The notes: a model not told the origin generated them from the letters alone. 64,000 nt of DNA from Pseudescherichia sp031979925 (GCF_031979925.1 NZ_DALZFB010000004.1:248001-312000), one strand, 5' to 3'; numbered from the stretch's first letter, positions 33,189 through 42,833 are shown. Program-made: numbers and translations.

Positions 33189-35162
33189 TTAGCTTCCGAT
33201 CGGCCCGCCGTCAGCTTTCACAATCACCACCGTAGAGGAGCGCGGGCGACCGTTCGGATCGGCATCCGGCCAGTTTGATACCGCGCGCGGGTTTGCCGGG
33301 TCGGTGATGCCGTCGCCCACCTCGCCAGGGTGCTGGATATTGATAAATAGCGTTCGGTTATCCGGGGTAAAGGCGATGCCGGTGATCTCGCAGCCGCGTG
33401 GCCCGGTGAGGAAGCGGCGATACTCGTTGGTGCCCGGAATAGTCGCCACCATCTGATTGTTGCCCATATCGGCATACGCTTTCTGGTTGATGGTGCTGGA
33501 GGAGACGTCGGTCTGGATCCACAGCACGCCGCGATGATCGAACGAAAGGCCGTCGGGACTACCAAACGCGGCGCCCTGCATGGAGCCTTTGGCCTGCGCA
33601 TCGTCGCTGTCGGTGCGGCCTGCCATCACCAGAATATCCCACTGGAAGCGTCCCGAGGCCGGATCGTTGTTCTCTTCCAGCCAGTGCATGATGTGACCAA
33701 ACTGGTTGTTGGCGCGCGGGTTGGCGGCGTCGACCGGAGCCTTACCCTCTTTGCCGCGATCGCTGTTGTTGGTCAGGGTGCAGTAGACGCTGCCGGGGGT
33801 GTTCGGATCGACGGTGATCCACTCCGGGCGGTCCATCTTGGTCGCGCCCACGACGTCCGCCGCCAGACGGGTTTTGATCAGCAGATCGCCCTGATTTTCG
33901 AAGCCGTGGCTCTGATCGAGGCCGTTTTCGCCAAAGACCAGCGGAAGCCAGCTGCCGCTGCCGTCCTCGTTAAATTTCGCTACGTAGAGCGTGCCGGAGG
34001 TGAGCAGATCCATGCTGGAGCCGCGGTTGGCCGGATCGTACTTTTTGTCCGAGACGAACTTATAGATGTACTCAAACTTCTGGTCGTCGCCCATATAGAC
34101 CACCACGCGGTTGTCCGCAGCGAGGGTGACCATCGCGCCTTCGTGCTTAAAGCGACCCAGCGCGGTGTGCTTGCGCGGCGTAGAGTCAGGATTGTAAGGG
34201 TCAATCTCTACGACCCAGCCAAAGCGATTCGGCTCGTTCGGGGTTTTATCCACGCTAAAGCGCTCGTCGACCTCGTTCCAGCGGTAGGAGTCGTCGCTGT
34301 CGGCGATGCCGTAGCGCTTCTCCAGCGCATTACGATCCGCCTTCTTGACAAAAATATCGGACCAGTTCTCTTCGCAGGTGAGGTAGGTTCCCCACGGCGT
34401 GTGGCCGTTGGCGCAGTTCTGCATCGTTCCCAATACCAGCTCGCCCTGTGGATCGGCGGCGGTTTTCATCAGCGGCTGATGGCGCGCCGGGCCGGTGAGC
34501 TGCATCGGGGTGTTAACGGTGATGCGGCGGGCGAACAAGGAGGGGCGCACCACCTGCCAATCGCTGCCGCGCTTCTGTACCTCGATAACCGAGATGCCCA
34601 TTGCGTTCTGTCCCTTGCGGGCTTTGTCGAGGTTCCAGTTGGCGTCGCCATCCTTAAACAGCATTCCGTTATCGATGTACTCATGATTCATTGCCAGCAG
34701 GCCATGGTCAGGGCTGTCTCCGCCCTGCGGCAGGCTAAACCACGCCATACCGTCATGGTGCATGCCCGCCTGGGCCGCCTGCTCGTCGGTGGTGTTGCTG
34801 CCGTCGGTCTTGAATGCGGGCATCGCTTCCTTCAGACCCACCGGCTCGCCCCAGCGATAGAACGGCCGCGCGATATAGCCCTCCGGCACTATAACCGTAT
34901 CTTCAGAGGAGACCGGGATGCTGGTGAACCCCAGCGAGACCGCCTTAGCCAGTGCAGAAGGACGGCCAACGGCAGCAAAGGCCGCCTCCGGTTTCACCAG
35001 CAGCGGGAAAGAGACCGCCGCGCCCGCCACTACGCCCATCTGTAACAGACGGCGGCGGGAAAGAAAGACGTTCGCCACGTCAGAAAATACCGGGTTGGCG
35101 CTGCGGTTACTGATCTCTTCGCTATGTTCTTTTTTGAATAGGGATTTTAACGGTCTGCTCAC
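33189..35162 (-). CDS. PhoX-family phosphatase (DUF839), Tat-exported
   Basis: A 657-residue periplasmic protein. The N-terminus carries a twin-arginine motif SRRRLLQMG (35-43) before a hydrophobic stretch VVAGAAVSFPLLV and AAFA. The body has the PhoX beta-propeller signatures, such as WGTYLTCEENWSDIF (about 240-254), FGWVVEIDPYNPDSTP, KHTALGRFKHEGAMV and RGVLWIQTD. PhoX enzymes use Ca and Fe(III) and release phosphate from esters during phosphate limitation. I could not spot a Pho box upstream with confidence. The next gene downstream in the same direction is the 32207 unknown; upstream is a metallophosphoesterase, perhaps a functional pair. Confidence 0.88.
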   Translation of the reverse strand: MSRPLKSLFKKEHSEEISNRSANPVFSDVANVFLSRRRLLQMGVVAGAAVSFPLLVKPEAAFAAVGRPSALAKAVSLGFTSIPVSSEDTVIVPEGYIARPFYRWGEPVGLKEAMPAFKTDGSNTTDEQAAQAGMHHDGMAWFSLPQGGDSPDHGLLAMNHEYIDNGMLFKDGDANWNLDKARKGQNAMGISVIEVQKRGSDWQVVRPSLFARRITVNTPMQLTGPARHQPLMKTAADPQGELVLGTMQNCANGHTPWGTYLTCEENWSDIFVKKADRNALEKRYGIADSDDSYRWNEVDERFSVDKTPNEPNRFGWVVEIDPYNPDSTPRKHTALGRFKHEGAMVTLAADNRVVVYMGDDQKFEYIYKFVSDKKYDPANRGSSMDLLTSGTLYVAKFNEDGSGSWLPLVFGENGLDQSHGFENQGDLLIKTRLAADVVGATKMDRPEWITVDPNTPGSVYCTLTNNSDRGKEGKAPVDAANPRANNQFGHIMHWLEENNDPASGRFQWDILVMAGRTDSDDAQAKGSMQGAAFGSPDGLSFDHRGVLWIQTDVSSSTINQKAYADMGNNQMVATIPGTNEYRRFLTGPRGCEITGIAFTPDNRTLFINIQHPGEVGDGITDPANPRAVSNWPDADPNGRPRSSTVVIVKADGGPIGS

Positions 35163-35238
35163 GACGGCGTCCTTTGGTTAACCAGAGAGTAAAGTGACGC
35201 CGTTAGACTAAGTAATCATTGTTACAATTTTATAACAG

Positions 35239-36360
35239 CTAGCGGGCAGCGCTGCGGTGCAGGATCAGCTCGGTGATCTCCGACGGGTGGCCCAGCCGCA
35301 GCGGGAAGCCGTTCCACAGGCCCGTGCCGTTGCTGACGTAGAGGGTCATATTGCCGACCTGATAGCGCCCGGAGACAAAGCCGTTGTTTGCCGGACCCAC
35401 CAGCAGATCCAGCCCGCGGATCATTCCCCCGTGGGTGTGTCCAGAGAGCTGTAGCTTCACGTTGTGCTTCGCATTGTCGCGAGCCGAGCCAGGGCGGTGA
35501 TCGAGCAGGATGATGCTGTCATCAGGGCGAACGCCTGCCAAAGCCTGCCCAAGATCCGGACCGGTCTCCTCAACGCGCTGGGCCGCCTCATCGTTGACGC
35601 CCGCCAGCACAATCGATTCATCGCCACGCGCAATGCGCACATGGCTATTTTGCAGAAAAGGGATCTTCAGCTGCTGGTAAATCTTCATCCACTCTACATA
35701 GTCAAAATAATACTCATGGTTGCCGGTGATGGCATAGAGACCGTTTTTGGCCTGTAGCCGGGAGAGCGGCTCGACGTCCTTAAAGCGGCGATCCACCGTG
35801 CCGTCGGACATATCTCCGGTTAGCACGATCAGATCAGGATTGAGCCGGTTGGCTTTCTCGACAACCTGCTCAACCCAGGCTTTCGGCAGCAGGCGGCTGG
35901 AGTGGATATCCGTCAGCTGGACAATCTTAAAGCCCTCAAAGGCCGGCGGCAGGTCGGGGAAATCCACCATGACGGTGCGCACCGCCGGGATCTCAATTGC
36001 CTGCTTTACGCCGATGCCCGACAGCACCAGGGCTATTACCATTAGCGCCACGCCGGATGCGGTTTGCGGCAGGCGCTTACGCAGCAGCCACTTTACCAAC
36101 AGGCTGGCGACGTCGCGCACCAGCAGCAGCCCGGCAAACATGACGATCGAACCAAACAGCCAGCCTTGGGCAATCATCACCGGCTCGGGCCACTCGGGAG
36201 AGAACATACTGCCGAAGAACAGCTTGCCCAGCAGGTGAAATTCGCCTGCCACCAGCAGCACCAGCGCCAATCCTGCGCGTACCCACATTGGCAGCGACAG
36301 CGGCAGAATAAAGCGCGCTATCACGTACAGAGCGGGTATCAGCGTCCAGATAAAAAACAT
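35239..36360 (-). CDS. membrane-bound calcineurin-like metallophosphoesterase
   Basis: A 373-residue protein with about four membrane helices in the first 125 residues (ALYVIARFILPLSL, AGLALVLLVAGEFHLLG, GSIVMFAGLLLV, GVALMVIALVLSGIG) and a C-terminal metallophosphoesterase domain. All metal-binding motifs are present: QLTDIHSSR, LTGDMSDG, ITGNHEYYFD and LSGHTHGGMI. The build resembles B. subtilis YkoQ and relatives of E. coli YaeI (LpxH-like fold), which may act on lipid or UDP-linked pyrophosphates. The actual substrate is unknown. It lies 30 bases after the alpha/beta hydrolase stop, so the two may be co-transcribed. Confidence 0.86.
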   Translation of the reverse strand: MFFIWTLIPALYVIARFILPLSLPMWVRAGLALVLLVAGEFHLLGKLFFGSMFSPEWPEPVMIAQGWLFGSIVMFAGLLLVRDVASLLVKWLLRKRLPQTASGVALMVIALVLSGIGVKQAIEIPAVRTVMVDFPDLPPAFEGFKIVQLTDIHSSRLLPKAWVEQVVEKANRLNPDLIVLTGDMSDGTVDRRFKDVEPLSRLQAKNGLYAITGNHEYYFDYVEWMKIYQQLKIPFLQNSHVRIARGDESIVLAGVNDEAAQRVEETGPDLGQALAGVRPDDSIILLDHRPGSARDNAKHNVKLQLSGHTHGGMIRGLDLLVGPANNGFVSGRYQVGNMTLYVSNGTGLWNGFPLRLGHPSEITELILHRSAAR

Positions 36361-36390
36361 ATTTGCTCCCTTAAACTCACCTGCTCCAGG

Positions 36391-37383
36391 TTACGACTGT
36401 AAATTCTTAAGCAACGCCTCATGGAAGCGCGCCGGATCTTCCATCTGCGGAGCGTGGCCCATGCCTTCAAATTCAACCAGGGTAGCATTCGGGATCTGCT
36501 TCGCGGCCTCTTTGCCCAGCACGTTATAGTTACCCACGGCTTTTTTCACCTCCGGCGACGCGGTATCGCTGCCTGGGGCGGTGGTATCCCCGGTCCCGAT
36601 AAACAGCGTCGTTGGCACGCGTAGGTCTTTGAACTCATAGACTACCGGCTGGGTAGCGATCATGTCATAGAGCAGGGCGGAGTTCCACGCTACGCGCTCT
36701 TTACCCGGCCCGCTGCTCAGCCCGGCCAGCATATCCACCCACTTGTCATACTCCGGCTTCCAGTTGCCCATGTAGTAGGTCTTCTGCTCATAGGCTTTAA
36801 TGCTCTGAGCGCTGGTTTTCAGCTCGCGCTGATACCACTCGTCGACGCTGCGGTAAGGTACGCCTTTGGCTTTCCAGTCCTCGAGGCCGATGGGGTTGAC
36901 CATCACCAGCTTCTCGGTCTGCTGCGGGTACATCAGGGCATAGCGCGTGGCCAGCATCCCACCGGTGGAGTGACCCACGATGATCGCTTTTTCAATCCCC
37001 AGCGAAGCCAGTAGCTGATGGGTATTGTGCGCCAGCTGCTGGAAGCTGTACTGATAGCTGGCAGGCTTGGTAGAGGTGCAGAAGCCAATCTGATCCGGGG
37101 CGACGACGCGGTAGCCGGCATCGTGCAGGGCACGGATCGTCTCCTCCCAGGTGGCGGCGCAGAAGTTTTTGCCGTGCAGCAGCACGACCGTATGGCCGTT
37201 GGGCTTATCCGCCTGAAGATCCATATAGCCCATGCTGAGCGGCTGTTTTTGCGACTGAAACTCAAACTTTTTCAGCTCCCACGGGTAGCTAAAACCTTCC
37301 AGGTGTTCACCGTACTCTGCTGCCGTTGCCGCACCGCTGAGGAGCAGGGTGGCCAGCACGCAGCATGAGGTTCGCTTAAACAT
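36391..37383 (-). CDS. exported alpha/beta hydrolase
   Basis: A 330-residue protein with a signal peptide (MFKRTSCCVLATLLLSGAATA, cleavage before AEYG) and a canonical alpha/beta hydrolase fold: oxyanion motif LLHGKNFCAATWEE, nucleophile elbow VGHSTGGMLA (Ser of GHSTG), acid region FIGTGDTTAPG and the catalytic His in GMGHAPQMED. It is periplasmic by prediction; the substrate (an ester or a C-C bond) is unknown. It lies 20 bases after the SDR stop, in one run of minus-strand genes from 38198 to 35239 that may form a small operon. Confidence 0.85.
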   Translation of the reverse strand: MFKRTSCCVLATLLLSGAATAAEYGEHLEGFSYPWELKKFEFQSQKQPLSMGYMDLQADKPNGHTVVLLHGKNFCAATWEETIRALHDAGYRVVAPDQIGFCTSTKPASYQYSFQQLAHNTHQLLASLGIEKAIIVGHSTGGMLATRYALMYPQQTEKLVMVNPIGLEDWKAKGVPYRSVDEWYQRELKTSAQSIKAYEQKTYYMGNWKPEYDKWVDMLAGLSSGPGKERVAWNSALLYDMIATQPVVYEFKDLRVPTTLFIGTGDTTAPGSDTASPEVKKAVGNYNVLGKEAAKQIPNATLVEFEGMGHAPQMEDPARFHEALLKNLQS

Positions 37384-37403
37384 AACTTTTCTCCACGCTG
37401 CGT

Positions 37404-38198
37404 TTATACAATATCGTCCACGACACCGCCGTCAACGCGCAGGGCTGCGCCGGAGGTCGCTGAGGCCTGGGTTGAGCAGACGTAGACCACCATATTGGCG
37501 ACCTCATCCACCGTGGCGGCACGCTGGATCACCGAGGTAGGGCGGTTGGCTTTTACAAACTCGGTGGCCACCGTCTCCAGCGACTTGCCAGTTTTGTCTA
37601 TCTCGCTCTGCATCATGGCGGCAAAGCCGTCGGAGAGGGTCGGACCTGGCAGCACGCTGTTGACCGTCACGCCGCTACCCGCTACGTATTTTGCCAGCCC
37701 GCGGGCCAGTGAGAGCTGTGCCGTTTTGGTCACGCCGTAGTGGATCATATCTGCCGGGATATTAAGAGCCGATTCAGAAGAGATAAAGACTACCCGGCCC
37801 CAGCCCTTCTTCACCATACCCGGCAGCAGGGCGCGGGCCAGACGAACGCCGGACATGACGTTGGTCTGCCAGTATTTATCCCAGGTAGCGTCGTCGGTGG
37901 CGTTAAAGTCGGACGGGCCATAGATGCCCGCATTGTTGACCAGAATATCTACGGACGATGCGGTTTTCAGTACCGATTCAACGCCCTCGGCGGTGCTGAG
38001 ATCGGCGATGGTGGCACGTACTTCAACGCCAGGCACCGCCTGCTGTAGCTGCTGAATGCCCTGGTTGACGCTCTCCTGGCTGCGACCGTTGAGGATCACT
38101 TCCGCGCCGCTCTCAGCCAGACCGCGTGCAATCGCCAAACCAATCCCGCCGGTAGAGGCCGTCACCAGCGCAACTTTTCCCGTCAAATCAATTTTCAT
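37404..38198 (-). CDS. short-chain dehydrogenase/reductase
   Basis: A 264-residue classical SDR. The nucleotide loop is LVTASTGGIGLAIARGLAE (a TASTGGIG variant of TGxxxGIG), then NNAGIYG, the serine motif VFISSESAL and the catalytic MIHYGVTKTAQLSLARGLAK with Tyr and Lys. The substrate is unknown. It starts 45 bases after the end of the broken LysR gene and runs in the same direction with the hydrolase and phosphoesterase after it. Confidence 0.85.
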   Translation of the reverse strand: MKIDLTGKVALVTASTGGIGLAIARGLAESGAEVILNGRSQESVNQGIQQLQQAVPGVEVRATIADLSTAEGVESVLKTASSVDILVNNAGIYGPSDFNATDDATWDKYWQTNVMSGVRLARALLPGMVKKGWGRVVFISSESALNIPADMIHYGVTKTAQLSLARGLAKYVAGSGVTVNSVLPGPTLSDGFAAMMQSEIDKTGKSLETVATEFVKANRPTSVIQRAATVDEVANMVVYVCSTQASATSGAALRVDGGVVDDIV

Positions 38199-38242
38199 CG
38201 TCCGCTCCCGTAGATGTCATGAGTGAACGTTAAGCATAGACG

Positions 38243-39097
38243 CTACTTTGCGGAGGTTAAGAGTTTCAGTAGCGTCTTAACCTGTTCATCCAGGGGCATT
38301 AAGTCTTTTTTTACAATCAGGTGCAGCGGTGTGGCGCGGCGCACGCCGTGGCTGAGGGGCAGCGTTTTTAAGATGCCAGCGTCCAGCTGCTCGCGGATCC
38401 GCTCTTCCGGTAGCCAGCCGTATCCCACCTGGTACATCACCGCTTCAATAGCGGCATCAATGGTAGAAAAGGTCCATGCTTCGCTGGTGGACTGCTGGGC
38501 ACTGTCACTCTCGGTGATACGGATCAGCGGCCAGGCCGACAGGCTTTCGTCGTTCATGGAACTCAATGCAAAAAGCGGATGATCGCGATGGGCCACGGCG
38601 ATGAAATCAACGTTCATCAGCCACTCCCCGCGTCCGGTCATATCCTGACGGCGCGGCAGGATCATAACGTCAGCTTCAGTGTGCGCCGGTAGGGCAACGT
38701 TTTCCAGGGCCTCGGTGAGGTGCACCTGCGTCTGGGGATAGCGCTGCTGAAACTGGCGCAAAATAGCGAACAGATGGCGGCGGGGAAAGATGCTGTCGAC
38801 CACCAGATCAAGGCGGGTACGCATACCGTTACGCATTGTAGATGCGCGCGTTTCGACATAGGCAAACGCCTTCAGCAGGGGCTTAACCTGCTTTAGCAGC
38901 AGCTCCCCGGCAGGGGTAAGTACGGCTCTGCGTCCTTCAGGTACCAGCAGGGCCACGCCCAAACGCTCCTGCAAGAGTGCCAGGTTGTAGCTGACCGAGG
39001 ACTGACTGCGATGCGTCTCTTCGGCGGCTTTGGCAAAGCTGCCCAGCTCAATGACTTTTTCCAGCAGTGACCACTGCTAAAGGGTTGTCTTGTGCAT
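38243..39097 (-). pseudogene. LysR-type regulator interrupted by an in-frame amber codon
   Basis: The frame starts at the ATG at 39097 (MHKTTL), meets TAG at 39079-39077, and then continues without a break for 277 codons. Those codons encode a LysR protein: helix-turn-helix SFAKAAEETHRSQSSVSYNLALL, then QERLGVALLVPEG and the effector domain (RLDLVVDSIFPRRHLF). Read through the stop it would be 284 residues, a normal if short LysR length. Re-starting downstream would lose the DNA-binding helix. It is divergent from padC, 98 bases apart, so it is the probable padC regulator. A single substitution (CAG, GAG or TGG to TAG), suppression or a base-call error would explain it. Confidence 0.8.
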
Positions 39098-39195
39098 AAA
39101 CCATCTAAAAAGTTGATGAATATTATCCAAACATAGCGTTATTAATTCATAATTTGCAGCAGTACGCTACCTCTATCACATAAAGGAGGTAACAA

Positions 39196-39702
39196 ATGAG
39201 CAGCTTTGATAAACACGATCTGAGTGGTTTTGTCGGTAAACACCTGGTTTACACCTACGACAACGGCTGGAATTACGAGATCTATGTGAAAAACGATACC
39301 ACGCTGGACTACCGTATCCACAGCGGGATTGTCGGCAATCGCTGGGTGAAAGATCAACACGCCTATATTGTGCGGGTGGGGGAAAGCATCTACAAAATTT
39401 CATGGACCGAGCCGACCGGGACCGACGTTAGTCTGATTGTTAACCTCGGCGACAGGCTGTTTCACGGCACTATCTTCTTCCCGCGCTGGGTAATAAACAA
39501 CCCGGAAAAAACGGTCTGCTTCCAGAACGATCACATTCCTCTAATGGAATCTTACCGCGAGGCAGGTCCTGCCTATCCAACGGAAGTGATTGATGAGTTC
39601 GCGACCATCACCTTTGTGCGCGACTGCGGCGCAAATAACGATAGCGTCATTAACTGTGCGGCCAGCGAGCTGCCAGAGAACTTCCCGGAAAACCTGAAAT
39701 AA
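39196..39702 (+). CDS. padC: phenolic acid decarboxylase
   Basis: Decarboxylates p-coumaric, ferulic and caffeic acids to vinyl phenols, a detoxification of plant phenolics; cofactor-free beta-barrel enzyme. The 168-residue protein has the family signatures LVYTYDNGWNYEIYVKN (the active-site tyrosines), YRIHSGIVGNRWVKDQ (catalytic Arg) and YKISWTEPTGTD (catalytic Glu). An AAAGGAGG ribosome site lies upstream. The divergent LysR gene is broken, so induction by phenolics may be altered. E. coli K-12 lacks this gene; Klebsiella and Enterobacter have it. Confidence 0.95.
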   Translation: MSSFDKHDLSGFVGKHLVYTYDNGWNYEIYVKNDTTLDYRIHSGIVGNRWVKDQHAYIVRVGESIYKISWTEPTGTDVSLIVNLGDRLFHGTIFFPRWVINNPEKTVCFQNDHIPLMESYREAGPAYPTEVIDEFATITFVRDCGANNDSVINCAASELPENFPENLK

Positions 39703-39738
39703 GCTAACCGGGAGCAGGCAGCTGCTGGCGTTCACGCA

Positions 39739-40800
39739 CTACCCCGGCAATCGACTTTTTGGCCGTCCTGGACCAAGCAGGATGGCCAGCTTGCTGCCGC
39801 CTTTGGTGGTCTCCATCCAAATTTTGCACACGCTGGTGAGCGGTACCGAGAGCAGCATGCCCACCGGCCCCAGCAGCCATCCCCAGACCAGCAGCGAGAG
39901 GAACACCACCAGCGTTGACATCCCCAGCCGATGACCCATCATGCGCGGCTCAAGGATGTTGCCCAGCAGCATATGCACCACCAGGAAGAGTGCGCCGACC
40001 ATGAAAAACTCATAGTAGCCGTTGAACAGCAGCGCCTGGATCATCGGAGGGATTGCCGACAGCACGGAGCCGATATTGGGCACATAGTTCAGCAGAAACG
40101 CCAGCACGCCCCACATCAGGGCGAACTGCACATCCAGCAGCATCAGCCCCAGCCAGATAATCACCCCGGTCCACAGGCTGATAAGCGTCTTGAGCGCCAG
40201 ATAGTGCGACACCCCTTTCAATGCCCGGTGCAGGCCCGCGATATGGATCTGCGGATTATTCAGCGCGAAGCGCAGCTTGTAGGGTACGTGGCGAACCTCA
40301 AACAGCATAAATACTACCGTCATCACCAGCAGAACAATGCTGGCCATCGCGTTAGAGAGCTGTGCCATTAGCGTAGTGGCGAAGGTCATCATCTTATCGG
40401 AGTCCATGCGCTGCAACATGCGCTCCGGCGAGATATGCAGATTCAAAAAGGGCAGCGCCTGCTGTAAGGCGACAATTTTGCGCGTTAGCTCCCGGTTATA
40501 TTTGGGTAGCAGATTAATAAAATCGGTTGTCGAGGCGGCGAGCACGCCAAACAGGGCGGTAAGCACGATCAGCATCACTACCACAACAATCGTAATGGCG
40601 ATAGGGCGCTTAATACCGCGGCGTAAAAACCAGGTGACCAGAGGATTAAGGACGATGGCAAAGAAGAGCGCCAGCAGAAGCTGGACGATAATATCCGCCG
40701 CCGCATGGATGCCTGCCAGAATAATGACCAGCGCGGCCATTTTGACAAGGATGTGCAGTCCTGCTTTATCACCGGATTTTTCAGGCAATACGTTGAGCAT
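39739..40800 (-). CDS. yhhT: AI-2E family transporter YhhT
   Basis: A 353-residue inner-membrane protein of the AI-2E/PerM family. Helices are visible at about 21-60 (MAALVIILAGIHAAADIIVQ), LIVLTALFGVLAAS, IVLLVMTVVFMLFEV, and the conserved C-terminal block NYVPNIGSVLSAIPPMIQAL ... LGNILEPRMMGHRLGMSTLV. Family members export small molecules or exchange ions; the substrate of YhhT is not known. E. coli has the same yhhT / yhhS divergent pair. Confidence 0.92.
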   Translation of the reverse strand: MLNVLPEKSGDKAGLHILVKMAALVIILAGIHAAADIIVQLLLALFFAIVLNPLVTWFLRRGIKRPIAITIVVVVMLIVLTALFGVLAASTTDFINLLPKYNRELTRKIVALQQALPFLNLHISPERMLQRMDSDKMMTFATTLMAQLSNAMASIVLLVMTVVFMLFEVRHVPYKLRFALNNPQIHIAGLHRALKGVSHYLALKTLISLWTGVIIWLGLMLLDVQFALMWGVLAFLLNYVPNIGSVLSAIPPMIQALLFNGYYEFFMVGALFLVVHMLLGNILEPRMMGHRLGMSTLVVFLSLLVWGWLLGPVGMLLSVPLTSVCKIWMETTKGGSKLAILLGPGRPKSRLPG

Positions 40801-40955
40801 GTTGAATTCCTTTTATCGCTGTGCTTGTTAAGTGTAGTGCCTTGTTTGGGCTTCGTTTAAGGCCGATAATCTTATTGTTAATGCTGATTTTCACGCCTCG
40901 TCGTGTTAATAGTGAAACACTCCTGTAAAGAACCGTTGTAAAACTGGTGAGCTTC

Positions 40956-42164
40956 ATGCCTGAACCCGTCGCCGACCCGGCGCTAAGTGGACTGCGCCTT
41001 AACCTGCGCATTATCTCCGTAGTGATCTTTAACTTTGCAAGCTATCTCACCATTGGTCTGCCGCTGGCTGTACTGCCGGGCTATGTCCACGACGTCATGG
41101 GCTATAGCGCCTTCTGGGCGGGACTGGTGATTAGCCTGCAATATTTCGCCACGCTCCTGAGCCGCCCCCATGCCGGGCGCTATGCCGATGCACTGGGACC
41201 GAAAAAGATCGTGCTCTTTGGCCTGTGCGGCTGCTTTCTCAGCGGCGTGGGCTACCTGCTGGCCAGTCTTGGCAGCGGCTGGCCTGGCGTCTGCCTTGTT
41301 CTGCTTTGCGTAGGCAGGGTGATCCTCGGCATCGGCCAGAGCTTTGCGGGCACCGGCTCGACGCTCTGGGGGGTAGGTACGGTGGGGTCGCTGCACATCG
41401 GCAAGGTAATCTCCTGGAACGGCATCGCCTCCTATGGGGCAATGGCGCTCGGTGCACCGCTGGGCGTGCTCTGCTTTCACTATGTTGGCCTGACCGGGCT
41501 GGCGCTCACCATTATGGCCGTGGCGCTGGTGGCATTTCTCTTTGCCCTGACCCGTCCGGCGGTAAAGGTAAGCAAAGGCAAGCCGCTGCCGTTTCGCGAC
41601 GTGCTGGGGCGCATCTGGCTCTATGGGATGGCGCTGGCGCTCGGCTCCGCCGGGTTTGGCGTCATCGCCACCTTTATTACGCTTTTCTACGATGCTAAAG
41701 GCTGGGACGGTGCGGCCTTTGCTCTGACCCTCTTTAGCTGCGCCTTTATCGGCACGCGGCTCTTCTTCCCTAACGGCATCAGCCGGTTAGGCGGCCTGAA
41801 CGTGGCGTTGATCTGCTTTGCGGTCGAGACGCTGGGGTTAATACTTACCGGCCTCGCCTCTGCACCGTGGATGGCGAAAGTGGGCGTACTGCTGGCGGGG
41901 GCGGGCTTCTCGCTGGTCTTCCCGGCGCTTGGCGTGGTGGCGGTCAAAGCGGTGCCACAGCAGAACCAGGGCGCGGCGCTGGCGACCTATACGGTGTTTA
42001 TGGATCTGGCTCTCGGCGTGACCGGGCCAGCGGCCGGGCTGCTGATGGCATGGATGGGCGTCTCGTCAATCTATATCGCGGCGGCGGGGCTGGTGGCGGT
42101 GGCATTACTTCTGACGCTGAAGTTAAAAAAACGGCCTCCGCTGGAGTCCGTTTCAGAGTCGTAG
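40956..42164 (+). CDS. yhhS: MFS transporter YhhS
   Basis: A 402-residue, twelve-helix major facilitator. From the ATG at 40956 (MPEPVADPALSGLRLNLRI) it aligns with E. coli YhhS, so I prefer it to the GTG three codons upstream. Motif A appears as SRPHAGRYADALGPKKIVLF and motif C-like glycines in GIGQSFAGTGSTLWGVGTVG. E. coli YhhS has been linked to arabinose and glyphosate efflux; the physiological substrate is open. Its stop codon lies within a REP-like palindrome before the convergent dcrB. Confidence 0.93.
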   Translation: MPEPVADPALSGLRLNLRIISVVIFNFASYLTIGLPLAVLPGYVHDVMGYSAFWAGLVISLQYFATLLSRPHAGRYADALGPKKIVLFGLCGCFLSGVGYLLASLGSGWPGVCLVLLCVGRVILGIGQSFAGTGSTLWGVGTVGSLHIGKVISWNGIASYGAMALGAPLGVLCFHYVGLTGLALTIMAVALVAFLFALTRPAVKVSKGKPLPFRDVLGRIWLYGMALALGSAGFGVIATFITLFYDAKGWDGAAFALTLFSCAFIGTRLFFPNGISRLGGLNVALICFAVETLGLILTGLASAPWMAKVGVLLAGAGFSLVFPALGVVAVKAVPQQNQGAALATYTVFMDLALGVTGPAAGLLMAWMGVSSIYIAAAGLVAVALLLTLKLKKRPPLESVSES

Positions 42165-42197
42165 GCCCGGCAAGCGGCGTGCCGCCGGGCGTTATAC
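42162..42197. repeat. REP-like palindrome overlapping the yhhS stop
   Basis: GTAGGCCCGGCAAGCGGC ... GCCGCCGGGCGTTA lies between the convergent yhhS and dcrB. Confidence 0.6.
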
Positions 42198-42203
42198 TGG
42201 CAG

Positions 42204-42761
42204 TCAGTTAATGACGATGGTGTTGATAATGTTCTCTGCCGCGCTCTGCGCCTGCTGCTGGTTTTCCGCCGGCAGCGTAACCTGAATGGTCAGCAGCTTA
42301 TTATCAACCTTGCCCAGCACCACGGAGGACCATGCGGTCTGGCCCTTCGCGGAGATGATGCTGTCCAGCTGCTGTAGCGTGTGGCCTTTGACCTCGATGG
42401 ATTTATTCGTCACCACCTGCAGCTGCGGATCGCGGCTGCGCTGCTGATCTTCCAGGCGTTTCGCCAGCACCGGCAGCTCTTCATTGGTGTTATCCCCGAC
42501 GATAACAATCACCGCTTTCTGGCCGGTAGCATCGGAGTAAACGTGCATATTGTTCGCCTGGGTACCCAGCTTGCCGCTCTGATCGCTCATGTCAGCAGGC
42601 AGGGAGAAGGTCACCTTACCGTCCAGCAGGGTCACCGGTTGGCCGGTCGCATTGCTCTCCGGCGCTGCGCCCTGAGCAGGCGTTTTCGTGTCACTGTTAT
42701 CACAGGCCGCCAGCCCTAACACCAGCAGGCCAATCCCGACGTACTTAACCAGATTGCGCAT
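42204..42761 (-). CDS. dcrB: inner-membrane lipoprotein DcrB
   Basis: A 185-residue lipoprotein, the E. coli length, from the ATG at 42761 (MRNLVKYVGIGLLVLGLAAC). The lipobox is VLGLAAC with acylated Cys20 followed by Asp21, the inner-membrane retention signal. E. coli DcrB is needed for phage C1 and C6 adsorption and is linked to lipoprotein maturation. The Ser/Gln-rich C-terminus is conserved. It lies 72 bases after yhhQ in the same direction. Confidence 0.95.
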   Translation of the reverse strand: MRNLVKYVGIGLLVLGLAACDNSDTKTPAQGAAPESNATGQPVTLLDGKVTFSLPADMSDQSGKLGTQANNMHVYSDATGQKAVIVIVGDNTNEELPVLAKRLEDQQRSRDPQLQVVTNKSIEVKGHTLQQLDSIISAKGQTAWSSVVLGKVDNKLLTIQVTLPAENQQQAQSAAENIINTIVIN

Positions 42762-42833
42762 TGACTTCTTCCTTTCGATAAACGGCCAAAACGGCTCATA
42801 GGCCCATCTTATCACAAGTTAGGAAGCGTACCT

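Noticed and set aside
38243..38974. A 243-residue functional LysR protein starting at TTG 38974
   Set aside because: It would lack the helix-turn-helix, which is intact but lies upstream behind the amber codon; the gene is better read as a pseudogene.
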